From Erythrobacter sanguineus (lineage in GTDB: Bacteria; Pseudomonadota; Alphaproteobacteria; Sphingomonadales; Sphingomonadaceae): DNA of 64,000 nucleotides. This document shows positions 57,068-64,000 of this stretch, piece by piece. Position 1 is the first letter of the stretch. Each line of letters opens with the position of its first letter. A program made the position numbers and the translations under genes. The notes under the pieces are model-generated. The model was not told where the DNA came from and did no database searches. It was given only the letters and a program-made list of their open reading frames with translations. The stretch covers positions 1 through 64,000 of the forward strand of contig CAMCUB010000005.1 of assembly GCA_945878845.1 (NCBI GenBank), in the 5' to 3' direction.

Positions 57068-57291
57068 ACCTTCTCCCCCTCGCGCTTGCCGTGCTGGTGC
57101 CGGTGATGATCGGCCCACTGCCCGCCCCGCCGGGCCAGACGCTGACGACGCAGCTGTGCAACGGTGGAACCATCACCATTCCGATCGGCGACGGTAAGCC
57201 CGCGCCCGACCGCGACTGCCACCCCAAGGGCTGCCACGCGGGCACCTGCCGCGAAAAGGACGAGGCAAAACAACCGAAACGGGCAATTTGA
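57064..57291 (+). CDS. Small exported cysteine/histidine-rich protein of unknown function
   Basis: The 75-residue product starts with GTG inside the ccoS stop (GTGA overlap), which argues that it is a real, coupled gene. It has an N-terminal hydrophobic signal (MNLLPLALAVLVPVMIGPLP) and a middle strand region (QTLTTQLCNGGTITIPIGDG). A C-terminal CHPKGCHAGTC cluster gives cysteines at 32, 52, 57 and 62 and histidines at 53 and 58. A Cys/His cluster in an oxidase operon suggests metal (copper) or heme handling in the periplasm. That is inference; I do not recognise a named family. Confidence 0.75.
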   Translation: MNLLPLALAVLVPVMIGPLPAPPGQTLTTQLCNGGTITIPIGDGKPAPDRDCHPKGCHAGTCREKDEAKQPKRAI

Positions 57292-57329
57292 TCTCGCGCA
57301 AAGACGGGGTGTCAGCGCCGCGCTCTAAA
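57288..57329 (+). promoter_or_regulatory. Degenerate FNR-type box and promoter for hemN
   Basis: TTGAT-CTCG-CGCAA (57288-57301) has a perfect left half-site and a weaker right half. Exactly 22 bases later lies TCTAAA (57324-57329), giving the same geometry as at ccoN and ompW. The predicted start is near 57336, which is the hemN ATG. The box overlaps the stop of the small upstream gene. Confidence 0.65.
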
Positions 57330-57335
57330 CGTCTC

Positions 57336-58646
57336 ATGTGGACCTATCACCCCGAGCTGCTCGCGACCCCCGTGCCGCGCTACACCAGCTACCCGACCGC
57401 CGCGGACTTCGGCCCGCTGGAACCCGGCACCATCGAGCGCGCCGTCGCAGGCGCCAGCGGGGACATCTCGCTCTATCTCCACATCCCCTTCTGCAAGCAG
57501 ATCTGCTTCTATTGCGGCTGCAACACCGCGGTCTCGGGCAAGCGCGCGCGGGTCGAGGCCTATTTGGCCGCGCTGCATCAGGAAATCGCGACCGTCGGCA
57601 GCCTGCTCCCGCAGGACGCGCGGGTGCGGCGCATCGCCTTTGGCGGGGGTAGCCCCAATGCGATTCTGACCGGCGAGTTTCTCGGCCTCGTCGATGCGCT
57701 TCATGCGCACATGCCTCTGTTCGCCCCCGAATGGTCGATCGAGCTCGATCCGCGCAGCCTCACTGCCGAATGGAGCGCTGTGCTCGGCAGTGTCGGCATC
57801 ACCCGGGCGAGCATGGGCGTGCAGACCTTCGCCGCGCATTGCCAGAAGGCGATCGGGCGCGAGCAATCTCTGACCATGATCTGCCGCAGCACCGACTGGC
57901 TGCGGCAGGGCGGCGTCACCTCACTCAATTTCGACCTGATGTATGGCCTCCCCCACCAGAGCGAGGCGGACCTTGAAGACAGCCTCGAGATGACCCGCAA
58001 ATTGGGCGCGGACCGGATCGCGGTGTTCGGCTATGCCCATGTGCCGCATCTCGTGCCGCGCCAGACGATGATCCGCGAGGGCGACCTGCCCGGCGCGGCG
58101 GCGCGCTTCACCATGGCGAGCGAGGCGCACCGCATCCTGACCGCCAGTGGCTACAAGGCGATCGGCTTCGATCACTTTGCGCTCCCCCATGATCCGATGG
58201 CGCGCGCCGCGCAGCAGGGCCGGCTGCGCCGCAACTTCCAGGGGTTCACCGATGACCCCTCCGAGGTGCTGATCGGCATGGGCGCGAGCGCGATCAGCGG
58301 CTTTCCGGGGCTCCACGCCCAGAACGAGAAGCACACCGCGACCTATCGCCAGCTGAGCGAGGCCGGGCGCCTGTCCGCCAGCTACGGCATCGACCGCTCG
58401 GCCGAGGACCAGCGCCGCGGCGCGGTGATCGAGGCGCTCTTGTGCGAAGGCGAGGCGGCCATCCCCGAAGATCTGCTGGCGCAAGTTTCAGACCGGCTCA
58501 CCCCCTTCACCGACGCGGGCCTTGCCCGCCTGCACGGCCGGCAGCTTGCGATCGCGCCCGAGGGCCTGCCCTATGCCCGCGTCATCGCCGCGCTGTTCGA
58601 CGCCTACCGCGCCGCCGCCCCGCGCACATTCTCCTCGGCGATCTGA
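57336..58646 (+). CDS. hemN: Oxygen-independent coproporphyrinogen III oxidase
   Basis: HemN is a radical-SAM enzyme that makes protoporphyrinogen IX for heme without oxygen. From the ATG at 57336 it has 436 residues and begins MWTYHPELLATPVPRYTSYP, typical of HemN. The radical-SAM cysteines are C53, C57 and C60 (HIPFCKQICFYCGCN). GGGSPNAIL and NFDLMYGLPHQSEADLEDSL follow. A TTG start at 57288 would couple it to the preceding gene, but its N-terminus would be atypical. No Shine-Dalgarno is seen before 57336. Heme supply under low oxygen fits the neighbouring cbb3 genes. Confidence 0.93.
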   Translation: MWTYHPELLATPVPRYTSYPTAADFGPLEPGTIERAVAGASGDISLYLHIPFCKQICFYCGCNTAVSGKRARVEAYLAALHQEIATVGSLLPQDARVRRIAFGGGSPNAILTGEFLGLVDALHAHMPLFAPEWSIELDPRSLTAEWSAVLGSVGITRASMGVQTFAAHCQKAIGREQSLTMICRSTDWLRQGGVTSLNFDLMYGLPHQSEADLEDSLEMTRKLGADRIAVFGYAHVPHLVPRQTMIREGDLPGAAARFTMASEAHRILTASGYKAIGFDHFALPHDPMARAAQQGRLRRNFQGFTDDPSEVLIGMGASAISGFPGLHAQNEKHTATYRQLSEAGRLSASYGIDRSAEDQRRGAVIEALLCEGEAAIPEDLLAQVSDRLTPFTDAGLARLHGRQLAIAPEGLPYARVIAALFDAYRAAAPRTFSSAI

Positions 58647-58746
58647 CCGCGCGCCCTGCTCTCCTGCGCAGCCCTGTCTTGCAAGCGCCATCATTTGGGA
58701 AGATGGTTCTGCCGCAAATCGACAAGCGAGGAGCAAACGGGGCGCG

Positions 58747-58759
58747 TATAGTCACTATC
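58747..58759 (+). promoter_or_regulatory. Possible -10 element with dyad upstream of gdhA
   Basis: TATAGT (58747-58752) is a good -10-like hexamer and is part of the dyad ATAGT-C-ACTAT. It lies 24 bases before the gdhA ATG, just ahead of a GGGGGGG ribosome-binding region. No clear -35 at proper spacing was found. Confidence 0.35.
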
Positions 58760-58776
58760 AGGGGGGGAAATACATC

Positions 58777-60132
<1,356 letters not shown>

Positions 60133-60150
60133 GCACCTCGCCGAAAACAA

Positions 60151-60185
60151 GGGGCCCCGCGCCGTCAGGGCGCGGGGCCCTTTTT
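60151..60185 (+). terminator. Rho-independent terminator after gdhA
   Basis: The 12-base stem GGGCCCCGCGCC (60152-60163) / GGCGCGGGGCCC (60169-60180) is followed by TTTTT. The T-run touches the stop codon of the convergent regulator gene. Confidence 0.94.
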
Positions 60186-61411
60186 CATGGGGCCGACAGG
60201 AACGGGCGCAGCGCGGCCTCGGATGCAGCACGCAAGATTTCCGGCGTGGTCGCCGCATGGGCCGCGCGGTGGCCGATGCCCCTCAGGATCGCCGAGAACG
60301 CCGCAACCAGCGAGGCGGGCGGCTCCTCCTCGCGCCCCAGCAGCTGGGTGAGCGCCCAGGTGCCGCTCGGATCCTCCATCGCCCGCACCAGCCCGCGCAA
60401 CGGGGCATGGTCCGCGCCGTTGTAGATCGCGCGCTCGATCTCGTCATAGGCCGCCAGCACCGGCTGGCTCCCGGCGAGTACCGCATCGAGCATGATCGCC
60501 AGCATCGCTTGCGGCGCGAAGCGCTGGGCCTGGAACTGCTCGGGATCGCCCCCCAGCGCCTCGCGCTCGTAGAGCCGGTGGAGCGCCAGCGCGAGCAATT
60601 CGCTCTTGGTGCCCACAAGATGCACGACCTTGCCGAGCGTCACTCCGGCCTGCGCGGCGACGGCGCGGAAGGTGACCCCGGCGTGGCCCTGCGCGGCGAG
60701 CAGATCGGCCGCCGCCCCGGCGACCGCAGCGCGCTCACCGGTGGATGATGGCGGCGGCTCGCGATAGCCGGCCCGCGCCAGCGCGCGGTGGGCAGCGCGT
60801 GCGCCCTCCTCGCCAAAGCGCCGGGCGGTGAGCCAGGTCACCAGCGCTGTCGTGGTCTCCTCAAGCAGCGCGCGGTCAATTGCCGGGTTCCAGACCAGCA
60901 GGTGCCGCGCCGCCTCGCCATGCGCGTAGCAGGCGATCGTCTCGGCATGCGCGCCGAGCCCGATTACCTCGGCGAGGCGGGTCCAGAATGCGAGGTGGCT
61001 GCGCTCCCAGCCCGGCCCCGGCGCATGGCGCGCGGCCATGGCGAGGCGGCGCTGCTCCCCCGTCCAGTCGGCGATGGTGGCGGTGATGAGCGCAGCCTGC
61101 ATGGCGGGCGGGACCGGCACCTCTTCGAGCGGTGCGAGCGCGGCGAGGCGGTCTGCCATCCACGCTTCCGCCTGCGCCAGTGCGGCCGCCGAGGCGGTCA
61201 CATACAAACGTTCCATATCGCCAAAGTGATAATGGATCGCCGCCTGCGCCGAATGGGCCTCCTGCACCAGAGCACGGACCGAGATTTGGTCGATCGGCAA
61301 TTCAGCCCACATCCCGAGCAATGCGTCAATCAGGCGTAATTCTGTCGGTTTCACGGCGATTTCACGAACGTACCTCGACCGCTCCATGACAATTTCGCGC
61401 GTCCTGCTCAT
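60185..61411 (-). CDS. Tandem TetR-domain transcriptional regulator
   Basis: The 408-residue protein is two TetR-type units in one chain. The first DNA-binding region lies at about residues 22-68 (LIDALLGMWAELPIDQISVR, then AAIHYHFGDMERLYVTASAA). The second is at about 228-275 (GAAADLLAAQGHAGVTFRAV, then LGKVVHLVGTKSELLALALH). Each is followed by a helical ligand/dimer domain. TetR proteins normally have about 200 residues and one such unit. It is divergent from a TonB receptor gene across 119 bases, making that gene a likely target. The start at 61411 is chosen; one 24 bases further in is possible. Confidence 0.87.
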   Translation of the reverse strand: MSRTREIVMERSRYVREIAVKPTELRLIDALLGMWAELPIDQISVRALVQEAHSAQAAIHYHFGDMERLYVTASAAALAQAEAWMADRLAALAPLEEVPVPPAMQAALITATIADWTGEQRRLAMAARHAPGPGWERSHLAFWTRLAEVIGLGAHAETIACYAHGEAARHLLVWNPAIDRALLEETTTALVTWLTARRFGEEGARAAHRALARAGYREPPPSSTGERAAVAGAAADLLAAQGHAGVTFRAVAAQAGVTLGKVVHLVGTKSELLALALHRLYEREALGGDPEQFQAQRFAPQAMLAIMLDAVLAGSQPVLAAYDEIERAIYNGADHAPLRGLVRAMEDPSGTWALTQLLGREEEPPASLVAAFSAILRGIGHRAAHAATTPEILRAASEAALRPFLSAP

Positions 61412-61530
61412 GGAATTGCAACACCCTCGCCTGTTCCGACCAGCGCGCGGGACGCATTCGGCCTTTGTCACATCGCTTACTTACACGCGTTCTAACTGCA
61501 CCCCGAATCCGATCAAGGGGGCGCTTGCAG

Positions 61531-64000
61531 ATGTTCACCGACACCACCAGCTTTTCGCGCAATTTCTGGCTTGCCGGCACGGGCCTCGCCGCGCTGGCGA
61601 TGACCGCTCCGGCACACGCGCAGGATAATGCTGCCGAAGAACCCGCCGAGGACGTGAACGAGATCATCGTCACCGGCTCGATCCGCGGCTCGCTCGAGAA
61701 CGCGACCGAGACCAAGCGTCAGGCGGTGAACCTTGTTGATGTCGCCACCGCCGACTCGGTCGGCCGCTTCCCTGACGAGAACATCGCCGCCGCCCTCGCC
61801 CGCCTGCCGGGCGTCGCGGTGCAGCTCGACCAGGGCCAGGCGCGCTACATCCAGGTGCGCGGCGCGCCCAACCGCTGGACTTCGGTGAGCATCGACGGCC
61901 TGCCCCAGACCGGCACCGACGAAGGCGGCGGCGAGCGCGCCTTCCGCTTCGACGCGGTGCCTACGGTGCTGCTGCAGCAGCTGGTGGTCAACAAGACCCT
62001 CACCCCCGACATCACCGCCGAGGCGATCACCGCGCTGGTCGACCTGCAAACCTTCTCGCCGCTCGACGATGGCAAGCGCGGCTTCTCGATCACCGGGGAC
62101 ACGGGCTATGGCCTGATGAGCCTTGGCGAAGGCGAGCAGCGTTCGGGCTCGCTGCGCCTGTCGTGGACTGATGATGTCATCGGCATCGCCATCGGCGGCT
62201 CGCACTACCGGCGCCAGCAGGTCACCGACAACCGCGAGGCGGGCTACGATGCCAACGGTATCCCAATCGATATCGATATCCGCAATTACGAGCTGACCCG
62301 CGAAAACAACGGATTGTTCGGCGCCTTCGAAGTGCGCGCCAACGAAGAGGTCAAATTCTTCGCCACCGCGATCTACACCGAGTTCCGCGACCGCGAAGAA
62401 CGCCACGCCTATGAAATCGAGATCGGCGAGGCCGCCGCGCGCGGCACCCGCGGGCTGCTGACCGGCAGTCTCGACAACGTCTCGATCACCACCAATTACA
62501 ACGACGGTCGCTACATCAACAAGAACGTCATCGGTTCGTTCGGGTTCGATTACGAGGGCGATACCGGCGGGATCAAAGCGATCCTCGGCTACACCCGCAC
62601 CAAGAACACCACCGATCTGCCGCTGATCCAGTCCTCGATCCGCTCGATCAGCGTCGATTATGATCGCACCGCCGATGCGCGCTTCCCGACCGTGCGGCTG
62701 TTCCGCACGATCAGCACCGGCGGCGTGTTCTCGCGCGGGGCGGAGCTGACCTCGATCCCGATCACCGAACAGAACCTGCCGCGCACCGTGCTGATCCCGA
62801 TCGTGCAGGGCGTGATCTCGGATGCCTATTCGGGCAAGCTTGATGCCTGGAAAGAGCTCGGCAATTTCCGCTTCAGCGCCGGTCTCTACTCGACCAAGCG
62901 CGATATCGGCGGCAATAATATCGGCATCGGCGGGGTGGTGCCGCTGGCGGCGACCGGGTTTGATCCCAACGCCTTCGCCACCAGCCGGCCGTGGGACACG
63001 CAGTTCCCGCTCGGCGTGGGGATCAACTATGTCGATACCCGCGCGATGAATGCCGCGCTGCAGGCGGCCTTGGCGCGCAACGGGATCAACCCGGCCAGTT
63101 TCGTGCTGCCGACCTCGTTCTACGATCAGGAAGAGCGGATTTACGCAGGCTACGTGATGGCGCAGTGGAATTCGGGCCCGCTGCAGGTGGTCGCTGGGGT
63201 GCGCGCCGAGCAATACGAGATCGACAATGCCGGCACCGTGCTGGTCGGCGCCGCGCCGCGGCCGCTAGCGGTCTCGCAGGACTTCTTCGACCTCTTCCCC
63301 AGCCTCAACATCCGCTACGAGGCGACCGAGAACCTGGTGCTGCGCCTCGGCGGCCAGCGCGGCGTGTCGCGCCCGGCCTATGCCGCGATCCGCGTCGGCG
63401 CCTCGATCAGCGATACCGCTGCGACGATCGGCGGGGGCAACCCCTTCCTCACGCCCGAGTATACCTGGGGCCTCGATGTTGCGGCCGAGTACTACTTCGC
63501 CAGCAACGGCATCGCCTCGGTCACCGGCTTCCACCGCTGGGTCGAGGACGTGCTCTACCAGAGCCAGCAGCGCGTCGGATCGGACCTCTACAACTCGGGC
63601 GGGATTGACCGTTCGAACTACCTGCTCGGCTCGACCTTCAACGGCGAGAGCGGCAGCCTCTACGGCGTCGAGTTCAATATCGAGACCCAGTTCGACTTCC
63701 TCCCCGGAGCGCTCGCCGGGCTCGGGGTGCAGGGCAACCTGACGCTGCTGGGCGGCGATTTCGAGGCGCGCAATGCCGCCGGCGCGCTGGAAACCTTCGC
63801 CTTCCAGGGCCTGTCGGACACGGTGCTCAACGCCTCGGTGTTCTACGAATATGCCGGGTTGTCGCTGCGCGTGGCCTACCAGAAGCGCACCGACTTCCTC
63901 GACACGCTGGGCGGGCTGGGCGCGGGCGAGTTCCGGCAGGGCTTCGAGAACCTCGATGTCACCGCGCGCTATGCGCTGACGCCGAACATCACGCTGTTCG
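61531..64000 (+). CDS. TonB-dependent outer-membrane receptor (3' end beyond the window)
   Basis: The first 823 residues are present. A signal peptide (MFTDTTSFSRNFWLAGTGLA, cleavage near AHAQD) leads to a TonB-box-like NEIIVTGSIRGSLENATETK. The plug domain has PDENIAAALARLPGVAVQLD and GAPNRWTSVSIDGLPQT, and barrel strands follow to the window edge. It resembles the larger receptors of sphingomonads and Caulobacter that take up oligosaccharides or other organic solutes. Its divergent position to the tandem TetR gene suggests control by that protein. The frame remains open at 64000. Confidence 0.93.
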   Translation, partial: MFTDTTSFSRNFWLAGTGLAALAMTAPAHAQDNAAEEPAEDVNEIIVTGSIRGSLENATETKRQAVNLVDVATADSVGRFPDENIAAALARLPGVAVQLDQGQARYIQVRGAPNRWTSVSIDGLPQTGTDEGGGERAFRFDAVPTVLLQQLVVNKTLTPDITAEAITALVDLQTFSPLDDGKRGFSITGDTGYGLMSLGEGEQRSGSLRLSWTDDVIGIAIGGSHYRRQQVTDNREAGYDANGIPIDIDIRNYELTRENNGLFGAFEVRANEEVKFFATAIYTEFRDREERHAYEIEIGEAAARGTRGLLTGSLDNVSITTNYNDGRYINKNVIGSFGFDYEGDTGGIKAILGYTRTKNTTDLPLIQSSIRSISVDYDRTADARFPTVRLFRTISTGGVFSRGAELTSIPITEQNLPRTVLIPIVQGVISDAYSGKLDAWKELGNFRFSAGLYSTKRDIGGNNIGIGGVVPLAATGFDPNAFATSRPWDTQFPLGVGINYVDTRAMNAALQAALARNGINPASFVLPTSFYDQEERIYAGYVMAQWNSGPLQVVAGVRAEQYEIDNAGTVLVGAAPRPLAVSQDFFDLFPSLNIRYEATENLVLRLGGQRGVSRPAYAAIRVGASISDTAATIGGGNPFLTPEYTWGLDVAAEYYFASNGIASVTGFHRWVEDVLYQSQQRVGSDLYNSGGIDRSNYLLGSTFNGESGSLYGVEFNIETQFDFLPGALAGLGVQGNLTLLGGDFEARNAAGALETFAFQGLSDTVLNASVFYEYAGLSLRVAYQKRTDFLDTLGGLGAGEFRQGFENLDVTARYALTPNITLF

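Overview
The window is about 64 kb of GC-rich, gene-dense chromosome from an alphaproteobacterium, most likely a sphingomonad of the Erythrobacteraceae type. This is inferred from the gene order argS / SPOR protein / nagZ / scpA / scpB / tatABC, the large TonB-dependent receptors (one followed by a TPR/2OG-Fe(II) oxygenase gene), the fatty-acid oxidation genes, and the aerobic-to-microaerobic cbb3 oxidase locus. I see no rRNA, tRNA, insertion sequence, prophage or CRISPR array. No gene-free stretch exceeds 300 bases; the longest is 23781-24072.

Layout. 1-6824: end of an unidentified gene, then a leftward block coding for Tat protein export (tatABC), chromosome condensation (scpA/scpB), cell-wall recycling (nagZ), a SPOR membrane protein and arginyl-tRNA synthetase. 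7045-12673: a lipoprotein, ispH, thrB, rnhA, a tiny DUF1508 protein, an FAD oxidoreductase and an alpha/beta hydrolase. 12808-20309: a Tad/Flp pilus assembly cluster (cpaA, B, C, D, E, tadB, tadC) lacking the usual cpaF/tadA motor ATPase gene and any visible pilin. 20334-23780: a MarR regulator with enoyl-CoA hydratase, then a short-chain dehydrogenase and a thiolase. 24073-32168: a TonB-dependent receptor, a TPR/2OG-Fe(II) oxygenase, a small exported protein and clpB. 32377-39844: exported penicillin-acylase-type and M16 hydrolases, a 99-residue unknown protein and an MHS-type MFS transporter.

39951-47456 is an acetate module. It holds a CrbS-like hybrid kinase with a sodium-solute-symporter sensor, a CrbR-like LuxR-type regulator, acetyl-CoA synthetase, and a divergent DcaP-like porin. 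A near-perfect 29-bp inverted repeat separates the porin from the next, convergent gene.

47537-58646 is a low-oxygen respiration module. It holds ompW, a FixK/FNR-type regulator, the complete cbb3 oxidase structural and assembly set (ccoNOQP, ccoGHIS), a small cysteine-rich exported protein, and hemN. Two good FNR-type boxes and one degenerate box lie upstream of ompW, ccoN and hemN. Each is followed 22 bases later by a -10-like hexamer, so the three promoters look built on one plan.

58777-64000: glutamate dehydrogenase, a regulator with two tandem TetR-type domains, and the first 2.47 kb of a divergent TonB-dependent receptor that runs off the right edge.

Gene starts were chosen from ribosome-binding sites, overlaps with neighbours and family-typical N-termini. 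Functions rest on motifs read by eye and on family knowledge; no database search was run.
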